Part shown: in pieces, positions 1 to 11,301 of the stretch | Layout: every line of letters begins with the position of its first letter | How positions within the stretch are numbered: position 1 is the stretch's first letter | Source: Mastigias papua | Lineage: Eukaryota; Cnidaria; Scyphozoa; Rhizostomeae; Mastigiidae | DNA: 64,000 nt | Direction of reading: 5' to 3' | Assembly (NCBI GenBank): GCA_964019165.1 | Contig: OZ025276.1 | Coordinates: 14,393,313-14,457,312, forward strand | Position numbers and translations under genes: made by a program | The notes under the pieces: generated by a model | Seen by the model: the letters and a program-made list of their open reading frames with translations, nothing else | Database searches by the model: none | What the model was told of the DNA's origin: nothing

Positions 1-2448
1 ACAAGGCGGATTTGTTAATGAAGGATACATGCCAGGTATCTACTCAGTAATTGAGGATACAACCCAAAAAGGAGGTAGATGTATAGAGTGTGGTGGTGTT
101 CGTAGCGGTGCGATGGAATTAGGCGGCCTCTGTGAGAATTGCCATGCCAAATCAAGAAGAGAAAAGGAACAGGACAAATTTCAGGTTTGTTAAATTTACT
201 TAAAGTGACCTTGCTTAGAATCCGAAATCCGAATTTTCTTGGAAATGGGCCGGTAAGGCGGATTTCAGGTTTGGAATTCCCTATTCAACTCATTGTTCAC
301 AGCCTACATACGAACGATCGCAGAATTTTCAAATATTGACTGGAATTAGGGAATTATCGTCGGAAATTTAGAGGGTTATCTCAGTCATAGAAAAGTGTAC
401 GACATCTTTGTGACTTTTTGTGACTGTTAATGTGATTTTCGTCACACTTCATTGAATTTGTTGTGATTTTTTCGCAAATTGTGCAAGATTTTTCCGAGTG
501 ATACGCCCCTCGGGAAATTTGCATCTAAATTAAGTGGGAATTGTCTTAAGTCTTTGGTAATGCGTGCTGATGTGTCATTATGATAACCACACAGCCCTCA
601 AGAGCTAAAGCGTCTCTTTGTCTCGCTGTGAATGTACCCAACTTTCAGTAAAGTGGGAGGATAATCAAAACTGGACTGAGTGCTGAAGCTCCTTCATTAG
701 TGCACCTCCGTTATGCACTGATGGACAACGTTATCTCTGTAGCACTAGATTGCTTCTGAAAGTGCTAGAGAGAATCATATCTCCAAAGAGATAGTGCTTG
801 TTTCGTCAATGGCGATATTGCTGAGAAGAGAAGTGGGAGAAGAAAGTCGTAGAGAGGAGGGATGGGAGCAGAATATAACAAAGAGCAAAGATTGATGCAG
901 AAGGTTGTAGAAGGTTAAAAAGAAGAAAGTAGAAGGGATAGCAATGTTATAGTATTAAATCTATCTTTTGGCTTGCTCTTTGGGCTACTGTGTATTTTGC
1001 TGATCATTTAGTAATTTAACTTCAATGTTAACACTACTGACTTGGTTACAGTATAGTAAGACTTGGAGAAATCCGGACTTGTTATATCTCTGACCAGTTG
1101 CTTCGTTGTTGGAGTTCTGGGGCCAGTTGTTTCTGTAGTTGTGGTAAGAACTCATCTGTTTTCATTAGAAGTGCGTTATTTGATCCTGATTCCTTTTCGT
1201 ATTTTGTAGGCCCCTAAGAAGCCCTACATTAACCCGAAGCCGTGCAAGACTCGTGGATGCCCACGATTTGCTGAGGGATCCAATGGAGACCTTTGTGAGA
1301 CCTGTCTACAAAGGTCAGGTGGAATCCCTTCGGGAAGTGTTGCACCATCAAGCAGCGGCGAAGTATCTTCTAGTTATGCTGGGGGTGTAGATACAGGCAG
1401 ACGAGAGGCGTCATCAGCAGAAAGGAAACAACCTAATGTTTGCGCATCAGCCTTTTGTGACTTCTTTGCAAGTGGTGAATATGGACCCTACTGTTCAAAG
1501 TGTTTTATGGAGACAACCAAATTGGACGCTGGCAATCGCGGTCAGGGAGGTATGCTGCATTGGATATGAATTAATTTCTTTTCGTCTTTCTTGTCACTCG
1601 TGTCTCATGATAAGTCGGACCCATGGGTTTTTAGGAAACACTGTTTTTAGGGACAGTCAGGGAAGGTCATTGAAGTCAGGAAATTCTGTTGAAACTTGAA
1701 GAAAGTCAGGAAAAAGTCGGGAATTTTCATCACCCATGCAAATGATTTCGTTGGTGACCAATGTATAGTTCTACACATTGCATACACATACCAAAACAAG
1801 CAAGCCAGCATTTATTTGCTTAAAAGCTACTACTTGCACACAGTACTCCTTTCTTGGTGAAACTGAAAAATGCGTTAAATTACTTAGTTTTGCAAGGTGG
1901 ATCATTCGCATCATTTGTGTCACCGGTTTGTCTGGAGAAACATTAACTATTTCTGAAATGTAATCAGGAAAGAAACTTTCATTTTCAAAGTTGTGCATGA
2001 ACCCTGATGTGCAAGCTTCTGAATTTCGTGATGCAATCCCAGTTGGTGCTTCATATCTAGAGCCCAGGCCTCCCTTCGCAGCCCAGGGTAGCAATGTTTT
2101 TGCGAATGGTAATGGTAGATCTCAGAAGACGCTAGTGGTAAGAAGAGATCTCTCAGATACAGACCCTGAGCTCTAAATATGAACTGGGATTGCACCAGAT
2201 ATTGCTTCAAATTCCATTCGTTGATCAATTACTTAGTAATCATATACCAAATTCTAATTTGTGATGGTTTGAGTTTCATTCATTCTGCAGGAGATCCATT
2301 GACAAGTTCCTCAGAAAGTCAAAGATGGCCTTACATCGGCCGAGGGTCAGCAGCTGAAGGTGGAACATGTCGTAGGGAGGGATGTAATCACTTTGGTAGA
2401 CCAGAAAGGAATGGTTACTGCAGCCAGTGTTTTGAGCTATTTTTCTAG
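1..2448 (+). CDS. TNFAIP3-like: A20 (TNFAIP3)-like zinc-finger protein, 3' part of gene
   Basis: Partial gene cut by the left window edge. Three coding exons read in phase: 1-184, 1210-1549 and 2291-2448 (stop TAG), joined by GT-AG introns (donors gtttgt and gtatgc; acceptors ttgtag and ctgcag). Each of the four C-x2/4-C-x11-C-x2-C patterns is an A20-type zinc finger: CIEC..CENC in the first exon, CKTRGC..CETC and CASAFC..CSKC in the second, CRREGC..CSQC near the C-terminus. A run of A20 fingers ending the protein is the layout of TNFAIP3/A20, a ubiquitin-editing inhibitor of NF-kB signalling with an N-terminal OTU protease; that part would lie left of the window. A short extra exon between 1549 and 2291 is possible: the open frame at about 1991-2108 has a usable donor (gtaatg) in matching phase. 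RABGEF1 and OTUD7 proteins have single A20 fingers and fit less well. Confidence 0.85.
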
Positions 2449-2814
2449 TAGTAGCACATTCAAAAAGGCTGCCTTTCTGAGCACAGAAGGGCTTCGCATC
2501 AAATTTGACTGTAGAGCAAATGATAGTGTTTGCCCCAATCTGTGGTTTAATTATAAAATTGATTTAACTTTTCCTTCCTTGCGAGTTGAATGATCTTTTT
2601 GATAGCAAACGGAATGCCTAAATTTTCCAATGGAAGCATCTTCGAGTACATACTGTTCAAGATTTATCCGAGGTTGATTTCCAGAAAATGTAATGTCCAT
2701 GGTATTGTTACTTGTCCGATACCTTGCGCAAGTTTGGGTGTAAGATGCTTTCAATCATTGATTGTACCCTAACTCGATGAATTTAATGGTACTTTACATG
2801 AAAAGATATACCAA

Positions 2815-2885
2815 ACGTGCCATGTGGTAGTGCGTTCTATTCAAGATCGTAGGACTGGGTTAGAATCCCACCACCTTGCACCCTT
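2815..2885 (+). repeat. tRNA-like pseudogene or SINE head
   Basis: A T-arm-like hairpin (TGGG, seven-base loop TTAGAAT, CCCA) resembles a degraded RNA polymerase III B box. It is preceded by a GGTAGTGCG stretch like a D-arm/A box, and the ends (GTGC.. and ..GCAC) can pair with one mismatch nearby. The anticodon arm is not convincing, so this is more likely a decayed tRNA-derived SINE than a working tRNA. Confidence 0.3.
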
Positions 2886-3368
2886 TGGTGACGTCTGAGA
2901 CGGTATCAGCATTGATTTTTACAAGCAAGAAAATTCCCTCTTGTTTTGAGATATAATTGACTTTGCTAACAGGAGGGTTGAAAGTAAACTCTCAAATATT
3001 CATGAAAGTTTTCACACAAAATATTCTTTGCGGGCATTGCTGCGCATGGTGATGAAAAACAACACAACCATGATTTATATTATCTTGGTTATTTATTTTA
3101 TACGGTGATAGGATTGCACGCCTATCGGAATATCACCCTTAAACTTTTACCATCCCCTGAGTCATCTTTTAGCTTGTATTTGTACATCAGTACAATAGCA
3201 AGTAGTGTCTAGTTTAGATATTCCTGATGATTGCACTTTCTCGTGAGTTATTTCTTGTGAGATTTTCACCAAATACAAGAATTTCCAGTTTTCGGATACG
3301 TAACGAATAACAAAGCACCAGATTCTTATTATTATTCAGTCTGTATTTTGTGAAAAGTCTGTTGGTAC

Positions 3369-3647
3369 TACAGAACTTCACTATAGCACGAAAAAGCGGG
3401 AACATTGCTTTAGCATACTGAAAGCTTTTTTCGTCCGACACTCGTCAGAGTACGAAACGTCGGATAGCGACCGAAAGGTGAAACGAAATATATAACCAGA
3501 TCACGTGTACCCGCATCTGGCTATATATTTCGTTTCACCTTTCGGTCGCTATCCGACGTTTCGTACTCTGACGAGTGTCGGACGAAAAAAGCTTTCAGTA
3601 TGCTAAAGCAATGTTCCCGCTTTTTCGTGCTATAGTGAAGTTCTGTA
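3369..3647. repeat. Long near-perfect palindromic MITE (copy A)
   Basis: Two arms of about 132 bp are reverse complements with almost no mismatch and meet at a loop of about 13 bp near 3502-3514. The outer ends read TACAGAACTTCACTATAGCA and its complement. Because the arms are identical, the same 25-residue reading frame appears on both strands (minus from 3441, plus from 3575). That frame is a by-product, not a gene. A short lead-in with GTCTGTTGGTACTA lies just outside the left arm and is shared with other copies at 21281, 24116 and (in part) 55505. No transposase is present, so this is a non-autonomous foldback/MITE element. Confidence 0.85.
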
Positions 3648-3756
3648 TTTTGTATTGTACTAAAATTTTGTTCCATTGTATATTATTATGTTTTAATGAG
3701 CTAATGTATGAGAGGATGTATTTTTCGGTACAATTCTTCCTACAGCATAGGTTAGC

Positions 3757-3945
3757 ATAGCTACCAAATACTTGAAAGCTCAGATCAGGTCTGTTTTCTC
3801 CCAACCTGATTGACCAATCATCTTGCAAAAGGGCCTAGATTTAGCTGTGGAGTGTATGGGAAGTCAGAATCCTGCATGATGATTGGCCAATTAGCTTGGG
3901 AGAAAATGGACCTGATTAGAGCTCTCAAAGTTTTGGCGGCTATAC
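3757..3945. repeat. Inverted-repeat MITE
   Basis: The left part (ATAGCTACCAAATACTTGAAAGCTC..ATCAGG, then TTTTCTCCCAA.. and GACCAATCAT) returns inverted on the right (..ATGATTGGCC, TTGGGAGAAAA, CCTGAT, GAGCTCTCAAAGTTTTGG). The arms have several mismatches and end in an ATAGC-type terminus. No open frame is supported and no target duplication is clear, so the exact ends are uncertain by a few bases. Confidence 0.65.
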
Positions 3946-4840
3946 TGCATAAGCTAGGGTGCAAAATTGCGCCACCATTTTATGTGAACTGCTGGACAGG
4001 ATATAAATGTTTTGAGAAGAGCGGTGGCAACACTGGGTAGATTGGATTGAGTAATAGGTGATTGGAAAGAAACTGACCATCCTCTTTCTCAAAATGCGAT
4101 GCCAATCGTCAGTTCGCCGTTCTATTAATAATATATGCCTCTTATATGGCGGCTAATTCCCTTCCTCTTTTTTGTCCCAAGAGACGTTATCAGATTAACA
4201 AATTTAGAATTATATCCAAATTTTAATTTAGAATATTATCTGTTCTCTGTCTGTACCCAGTGACATGGCCAGGGTAAATAAAGTAGGGATGGGAGTAAAA
4301 CTCAATTGCCCTGTTGACGTCACAATAAGTTGCAGGAGCACACAGGATCACGGAAGTATTATCTGCGATCCGCAATGAAACCTAATCTCTATTTTTTCGC
4401 CTCAAGTTTTTGCATCCTTGTAAAATGCTGTTTTTCAGTTCCTAATTTAGAGTGGTCGCCGCTGCTAATAGTGGCCTTGGAAATTCAAGTAGTGGTCTTG
4501 GACAAACACAGTGGGGAGAAATGGACCTTTTAATAAGTTTAAACATAATGACTAGGTGTGGTGCCATGGTCCGGCAAATCAAAGGCGTTATTTGCCAGAT
4601 CATTTCTACTGGTGGTAAATCCCCGCACCCCCAGTTTTAGTTTTTTCCAGAAACAGTGGTATCATTAAATTAGGCACTGGTGTTTCTGGTGACCCGATCG
4701 GTCCGATTTTTACTTCTGATCAGACATCAGAGATATTGGAAACGAGAACTAGTTAGACTCCCTGAAAAGGGCATTAGATTTCTTAAAGTAAACATCAGCA
4801 CTTAGCATTGTTACCCTTTAATGCAACTGTTTAGCAGTGT

Positions 4841-4975
4841 CAGGCACGCCTGCCCGCACCGAGGGCAGGGGGGCAAGGTTTCTATTGAGGGTACATTATA
4901 AACATAAACAATTAAGTCCTTGGAAAGGGCAGGAGGGGCAGCTGCCCCCCTGCCCCCCCAGCGTAGGCGTCCCTG
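4841..4975. mobile_element. hAT-type MITE with 8-bp target duplication
   Basis: A 135-bp element with imperfect terminal inverted repeats: the left end starts CAGGCACGCC, the right end closes GGCGTCCCTG, and both have runs of GGGGGGCA/TGCCCCCC inside. It is flanked on both sides by the same 8 bp, AGCAGTGT (4833-4840 and 4976-4983). A CAG-type terminus with an 8-bp duplication is typical of hAT transposons. No coding capacity. Confidence 0.85.
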
Positions 4976-5074
4976 AGCAGTGTGACTTCATTGCATTCAT
5001 CGGACCTGGTAAGCACAGAATGGCCTTGCTTCCTATACCTATGTGTCTTCGCTACTACTCCTAACTACTGCTGG

Positions 5075-5779
5075 TACACTACCGTTCAAAAAGTCTTGGG
5101 ACGATTCGAAGTTTCGAAGGATGCTTATGTTAATAGCTTTAAGAAACATGCATTTTGATCCTCTCTTATCAAATAGGACAACCGACTATTACCATGAAAT
5201 TTTTATAAGACATTGTTTATGTTTCAAAGATTTTCATTTGCGCCACAGTATTCGAAAAAGATTAGCCGAAAAATTTTTCTAGGCCAAAAACATGAACATG
5301 GCATTTATCAAGCGTCTTGAAATATCACACGAGAAGCGCTTGGAAATTGCTTTTTACAAAAATAATGGTAAAGCTATCAAGAAATTGCAACAATTGTGGG
5401 ATGCTCAAAGCATGCAGCTTTCACTGTATGCAAAAAGTTCTTTAAATTTAGAACCATAAAAAATCTGCCAAGGGTTGGTAGACCAAAGAAGACCAAGACG
5501 CCAAGACATGAAAGATCTTTATTGAGAGTGCTGCGATGTAGTAGGTTTGAACCTTTACAAAACATTGTGTTGGCGTGGAAAAAAGTCTAACTTTTGAAGC
5601 ATTAGCAAAAAACCCATCAAGAAAAATCATAAAAAATATAGCTTTTAAAGCCGCATAAGAAAAAAGCCCTCATTGATAGCAAAAATTAATCACAATAACT
5701 TAACGTTGCCACATAGAAGCAAAGTCGACGCGATCATTCTGTTATCGAATCGTCCCAACACTTTTTGAACGGTAGTGTA
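5075..5779 (+). mobile_element. Internally deleted Tc1/mariner-like element
   Basis: The element is bounded by TA dinucleotides (5075-5076, 5778-5779) and has about 34-bp terminal inverted repeats starting CACTACCGTTCAAAAAGT, with about two mismatches between the ends. Inside, 5292-5590 encodes the N-terminal paired-like helix-turn-helix of a Tc1 transposase (..VGCSKHAAFTVCKKF.. then the GRPKKT basic motif), broken by a frameshift near 5380. The DDE/D catalytic half is absent, so the copy cannot make transposase. At about 705 bp it is roughly half the usual Tc1 size. It lies between the A20-like gene and the inferred first exon of RPL24. Confidence 0.85.
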
Positions 5780-6257
5780 CATACTGCACCTAACTACTTT
5801 TAGGCAGGTCCTAGGTCCCAGACCTACAGCGTACACCCTATATCAACAACAAATTACCATGAGATGCTTTTCAAGTGGCCTCACTGCTAGTTCACTTGTC
5901 CACATTTATTTTAGCCTTCTTCATTTTGATCTTTATTTATTGCAGGTATTTTTTCTCACTAGGTATTACCCAAGTATAGGCCAATGTACGGTATGTAGAA
6001 GACGAAAACAGAAATATTCTAAGTGTATTTTCTACCGAATCGTGTGTGAGACCTTGGAGAGGCTGAGGAGCTAAAAGCACCCCCAGCTCCGAATTAATTC
6101 TGAGAAAATCATGTATATATGTGGCACGTTGAACTTTTTATTTATTACTACCATCGAAATAAACTGTATCAAGTATCGCAGCGCAGTTGAAGTGTAGCGC
6201 TGCGGAGGAAAATAGACTAAAGGCTTTGTGGTTGAATACGAGGCAGCAATAAATTAT

Positions 6258-6299
6258 GTCCTTTCGATGGTAGTGGAGTAAGAGCCGAGCAAAAATGAA
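6258..6299 (+). promoter_or_regulatory. RPL24: Candidate RPL24 transcription start and first coding exon
   Basis: Exon 2 of RPL24 begins in phase 2 and needs an upstream exon that ends ATG AA. At 6295-6299 the sequence ATGAA is followed at once by a strong splice donor (gtaagt). Joined to G at 9296 it gives Met-Lys-Ile-Glu-Leu-Cys, the start expected of the family. About 35 bases upstream lies CCTTTC, a pyrimidine run that could be the 5' TOP start of a ribosomal-protein mRNA. The assignment implies a first intron of about 3 kb and a very short upstream ATG-TAA frame at 6267. It is inferred, not proven. Confidence 0.5.
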
Positions 6300-6727
6300 G
6301 TAAGTTGTTGTGGAACATCCATTTGAATCTTCTTTATACCCGTGTTCAAGTATACGTAGATAACTGTTCCTAATATCCAAGTATTTTTCTACTAGATAAT
6401 AATGGATTTTCTTGCAACGTGTACGTTTTTTTCATTTAAAGAGAGTTTTGTTTGTTAGATACTATGACGAACATTGCAGTGTCGAAGGCAATGTTCAAAT
6501 GCATTTGCGTAGTAGAAGGGGCCTTGTGATTTTGTTACATCGTTTAAGATGCTTACTGACAACTAGGAAATGATTATGGTACTATAGAAAGTATTGCAAT
6601 GAGCGGTACATACATTGTACTACAGTGAACTTTGTCCAATTTGATTTGAACTCTGGGGGAATGAGAAATTGTTCGAATTAGGGGTCAATCATTTGTAGCT
6701 CTAAGTTCCGGGACGGGCTAGAAATGG

Positions 6728-7185
6728 GAAGTGTATGAAACCTTTCAGAGGACAGTTGAGGGGCATGAAACTTTGTGGAGAATTTTTGAAGGGTATGAAA
6801 TCCTTTGAGGAAAAGCTCTGAAGAAAATTAGCTCAAAAATTTACAGAAGTCTATTTACAGAAGTTTCAAGCAGGAATCAACTTTTGCATGAAAATGTTTC
6901 TATGTCTTATACAAAAAAATCTCACAAAGAATGATATTTCCTTCTGTCCAAAGTTTTTTCTTGTAGTATTTCCCACTAAGTAATATTGTAGAACACATTT
7001 TCTATATGTGATCTTTTCAAGTAGATGAAAGTGGCAATTGCGACTGTAAAAAGTAGCAATGAAGAAATATACCCTGAAATCCTTACAGGGTAGATAGGAA
7101 CTGGGTTGTGAAACTTTTTACTTATTTCTCAATGGGTTATGACACCTTTTGGACAAAAATTGAAGGGTTATAAAACTTTTGAGCG
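6728..7185. repeat. Degenerate tandem motif (GGGTATGAAACYTTT-like)
   Basis: The phrase gtatgaaacctttc recurs in altered form at about 6733, 6763, 6795, 7133 and 7165 (catgaaactttg, tatgaaatccttt, ttatgacacctttt, ttataaaactttt), each followed by G/A-rich sequence. It looks like an old minisatellite or decayed repeat in the inferred first intron of RPL24. Confidence 0.4.
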
Positions 7186-8134
7186 TTTGTACATTCTATC
7201 TGGCCCCAATACCTGGAGGTATAATTTACTGACCCCTTACAGAATGTTTGAGTTATACGAGTTTCCCAGAAAATACCCAATTTTATTTCAGTTACCCTCT
7301 AAATATATGTTTTATAGCATATAACTAGATTTTCTAAGCCATGGAACAGTTTGATACAAGATAACAGTTTTAGAAATGATTTTAATAAAGGAGAAGCAAT
7401 ACTAAGCAGTTAAATGTAAAGTGTTTCAGAGTTGTTTACTTAAGTCATGGTGCTATGCGTCTTTGGACCAGAAAATTCTTTGCCAGCATGTTGATATTTT
7501 CTACCATTTTGCAACTTTTTACAATGTTTTCACAGAAAAGGATGATTAAAAAGGTTCAAAGAAGTCGAGAGAAGACACTTTCATTTCTTTTGAATATCAT
7601 TTACAGATGCTGTTTTAAAACATCTAAAATTTGCACCAGCCTCAGGACCTGGCTGGACCTTATGTTTTAGGAGACATTGAACTTACATTCTCTGCCTGTC
7701 ACCAAAATTCTGTGTATTTCCTATGGTTCAATGGAAGGTAAAGAAGAGGCAACTCTTCTTTACCTTCCATTGCCAAACTGCTTCTTGGCATGTGTATGTC
7801 AGGCAGCACATAACAAGATTGTTGAACCTGCAGAGAAAACATTGGAAATAAAGCACTTTTAGCAAAACTTTATTTCTTGGCAGTAGCACAATATTTGGGT
7901 TGGGAAAGTTTTTCTCTTCAGGGGACAGACTGAATTGGTTAAATTAGAAAAAGTGACAATTACAGAGGTTTGAATTATGGAGGGTCTTTCACAAGGGTTT
8001 GTTGGGACACTTTCAACTAACCAGAGAATTTTGTTCAAAGTAGTAAAAGTTTGCCTTTGTATGAGTTTGAATTGGACATAGTTCTCTGTATATTACAAGC
8101 AAAAGTATTTTTAACAGCAGCCTCTTTGGGGTCT

Positions 8135-8230
<96 letters not shown>
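8135..8230. repeat. (ATC)n microsatellite
   Basis: About 32 uninterrupted trinucleotide units. On the minus strand it directly follows the 3' end of the retrotransposon fragment. Confidence 0.97.
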
Positions 8231-8600
8231 TTGTATCCTGTCTGGTCCAGACATTGATTGCCTCATGAGTAAGCTTTTTCCATGCTTGTCTGTCATATGT
8301 ACCCTGGATAAGAGTGGTTGGGCACTTAGCGAACTGTTGAAGATATGTTTGGTGTTGTCTACCTCGCACTCTTTTTCTAGGTATCAATCCAGTTAGAGAG
8401 AGATGCTCCAATTTCTCTTTTCTGATGACATGACCCAAGAATCTCATTTGCCTAATTTTGATCGATTTCAACAAACTTGTATGATGGTCAATTTGCCTGA
8501 GGACATTTTCATTTGACTTTTTTGCTCTCCATGAAATTCAATGCATACATCTAAAGCACCACATCTCGAACGCCCGATTCCATGGCTTTGGATATATTCC
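8135..8600 (-). mobile_element. 3' end of an RTE-like non-LTR retrotransposon with (GAT)n tail
   Basis: On the minus strand, from about 8600 down to 8226, runs the conserved C-terminal stretch of a non-LTR reverse transcriptase: a W..A FEMWC.. segment with one internal stop, then NENVLRQI, RQMRFLGHVIRKEKLEHLSL and a KRVRGRQ motif. It ends in a short 3' sequence and then a pure (GAT)n tract (8135-8230 as ATC on the plus strand). The polymerase and endonuclease domains are missing, as expected of a 5'-truncated insertion. The microsatellite is best read as the expanded tail of the element. The poly-Met, poly-Asp and poly-Ile frames across it are artefacts. Confidence 0.8.
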
Positions 8601-9295
8601 TCCATGTTTCTATCATCATACTCTAGCCATTATTCTGCATTATTATACCAAGTGTACAAAGTTATTATTATTACAACCAAGAGAGTAAATAGCTGAAAGA
8701 ATGAAGTGTATACACAGCAGACCTTTTTGTTTTATGCAGGCAGTCGCCCTTGCCTTCACAAATGCCCTAGTAAAGCTATCTACATGGGCAATTGACCGCC
8801 CTCATAAAATCCAGATTTAGCCCCAATAATTATGAATCAGGACTCACTTTTAGACCAAGAACATAGCCAAATGTTAATGACTGTATGCGCTTATCATGAA
8901 TAGGTTTCCCATGCAGAGACTGGAGGAAATCGGTTCACATTTTAAAGCCTGTTTCAGTGCTACATCTTCGCTTATGATCAAACCCCATAACAGTTAGGTG
9001 TAAGGCAGGTGCGAAGTGTTAATCATGCACATCAACATAACTAGGTTTTGCCAAGAACAATGTTTTATGAAATGTCAACATGTTATCAAATTGTACTTCT
9101 GTGGATGCCTACGGAGCAAAAACTTTTATCATCCAATTGTCCTCCTAGGCTGATTTGCACATACAATGCACCACCCTCGTGACAATTTGTTATGAAAAGG
9201 TCTGATATACTGATATAATGTTGTAAGGGTATATATACATAAAGCAGCTTTCCTTTTGGATTCAGCATGTTTGCATAATTTCATATCTCATCTAG

Positions 9296-11301
9296 GATCG
9301 AACTTTGCAATTACAGTGGGTACAAAATGTACCCAGGCCACGGCAAAAGATTCATTAGGATGGATGGAAAATTATTCAACTTTTTGAATAAAAAATGTGA
9401 AAGATCATTCATGATGAAGCGCAACCCAAGACGGATTACATGGACCGTCCTTTACAGAAAGAAGCACAAGAAGGGACAACAAGAGGAAGTTACCAAGAAG
9501 AGGACAAGAAGAAATGTTAAATTCCAGAGGTCAATCCAGGGTGCTTCTCTTGATGCCATTTTAGCTAAAAGAAATATGAAGCCTGAAGTCAGAGCTGCCC
9601 AAAGAGAGCAAGCAATCAAGTAAGCCCATTTAACAGAAATGATGGTTTTGGTAGGCCATATTTGTCTACATTTTGGTGTGAAATGGTACAGCAATAGAAG
9701 ATATCAACTTCAGAGTGTGGGGATATTGGATTAGACACTGTGTTCTGTTAGAAATTTGATTTTGTAAATGTTATTTGGTAAGTAACTTTGGGGAAGACCC
9801 TTAGGCTGATGGACAAGGCCCCCATAAAAAAATGGAGAGAAGCTTAGAAGAGAAGGAGTTTAGAGAGATGAATGTTGTTGATTTTGGATTTGAAAGAGAC
9901 AAATAAGAGGACTTTCAGAAGGAAGATCTATTTTTACCCATCTCTAACTGTAGCTGTCATAATGTTTATGGTTATTGCACTTAATGCTTTTGATGATTAG
10001 ATGCTTTTGATTGTTTCTGAGTATTATAGTGATATGTGTAGCATTATTACTGAATTATAAATAATGTGCTTTCCAGTTTCATTTTGCGAAATGTGTTTAT
10101 TTGACCATTTTCATCCTCACCAAATTTCACCCCCTTACTCATTTTCCCTGTTCACCCAGATTATTGTATTGATATCATAGAGCAGAATATTCTCCTCATA
10201 TCAAATATGAAATTTGACGTCAATTTCTTAATTTATAGGGTTGCAAAGGAGAAAGCCAAGGCCAAGAAAGCTGAAAAGAAGGCAGTTGTGAGCAAGGTAA
10301 TTGTTTATACTTAATGATTCATTCCTTGACTTGAACCTCTAACTTTGTTACTAATATCATGAAATCATATAGAACTGAATAGTTTTGTTATGAACTGGAG
10401 TTTCTAGTACTTTTGTTTGCATCTTCGCTTTTTGTTTTTGTAGTAGCTATATCTGCACATAGAGACTCTCAAGGACTTTTAATCCTTTATTTTAAGCCTT
10501 TGTCTCTGTGACAAGATGCTTTTCTTTTATTTTCAATTATTATTTTCAGGCCTTTCAATGAGTAAATTAGATGTGCGATGCCAATCGCGCACATGGGATC
10601 ATTTGCGTGCACTAAACATTCAATTCTTAGAGCTTTCCTTAGTACTTGGATGTATATTTTTCATAAAGCTGGCATATCAAGCTCGTGAACTGAGCTGGGC
10701 GTTTGCCTGCATGCTTATGTGAAACTGCATGGATCTCATTGAAAGGCCTGTATTGTAGACTGATGCCAGGCTTCTTATAGAAGCCATTCTATTTATTGAT
10801 GAAAGTAAAAAGTGTAAAAGAAATTGAAAGTAATAGCCTTGATTTTTATGGGTGTGACTTTTGTTAACTAGATGGACCATCAAGAGAAGTTTGCTGACAA
10901 TACCCCCTTGTAGTTGGCCTAGAAAGATGTTATAAGCTTTGCCAATGGCCCTCAAATCCAAATACAACTTTCGGAAGAAACTGGGGTCTGGTGTGAAATG
11001 ATATCATGTCCCCAGTGATTGCCATTGCCTCACAGTAGTAGGTTCCCCTAGTTGTCTCCACAAATACTGCTTGCAGTAGCTTAATGGTATGATAATTTAT
11101 TAGCATGTTGATGCTTCTTCAACTATTTTCCCCTCAACTTCACAATAGACCAAAGTGCTTTAGGGGGTTGCCTGTCAATTGGCATGATGAGCTACATACA
11201 TCTCAGTTTCACCACTTTCCCATTTTTAGACTTCAAAACAGAAGATCAAGCCAGTAAAACATGTGAAACAATCAGCTCCACGTGTTGGTGTAAAGCGATA
11301 A
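9296..11301 (+). CDS. RPL24: 60S ribosomal protein L24 (exons 2-4)
   Basis: Three exons read in phase: 9296-9619, 10239-10296 and 11230-11301 (stop TAA), with donors gtaagc and gtaatt and acceptors tctag, tatag and tttag. The product begins (after the first exon) [19 protein letters not shown], carries [20 protein letters not shown] and ends in SAPRVGVKR. These are hallmark stretches of eukaryotic L24e, including the Cys-containing N-terminal zinc-ribbon-like fold and a Lys/Ala-rich C-terminal helix. The total of about 153 residues is close to the usual family size. L24 sits on the large subunit near the inter-subunit bridges and acts in translation. The start codon is not in these exons; the best candidate is at 6295. 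A repeat (10547-10750) sits in the third intron. I saw no convincing snoRNA in the introns. Confidence 0.95.
10547..10750. mobile_element. 204-bp TIR MITE, copy 1
   Basis: The element is bounded by a perfect 16-bp inverted repeat, CAGGCCTTTCAATGAG. It is clearly homologous along its length to 62950-63154. CpG positions of the other copy are mostly TpG/CpA here, consistent with methylation decay of an older insertion. A 68-codon frame starting MSKLDVRC is shared with the other copy but has no known domain. It lies in the last intron of RPL24. Confidence 0.8.

Larger units (their letters stand above)
2449..6254. other. Intergenic region, repeat-rich
   Basis: Between the A20-like stop codon and the proposed RPL24 start I see the four repeats listed separately and no further supported gene. 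The short open frames here have no recognisable domain and several fall inside the transposons. Confidence 0.5.

Noticed and set aside
3214..3760. Two genes sharing the same N-terminal sequence on opposite strands
   Set aside because: The identity comes from the palindrome arms. The frames have no domain and no other support.
8035..8296. Poly-Met, poly-Asp and poly-Ile open frames
   Set aside because: They are translations of the (ATC)n/(GAT)n microsatellite.
8702..8709. Alternative RPL24 first exon (ATGAA before gtgtat)
   Set aside because: The donor is weak and there is no pyrimidine start upstream. The candidate at 6295 has a consensus donor. Not fully excluded.
10780..10910. C/D-box snoRNA in an RPL24 intron
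   Set aside because: A TTGATGA and a CTGA occur, but spacing is long, no terminal stem forms and box C lacks the purine.
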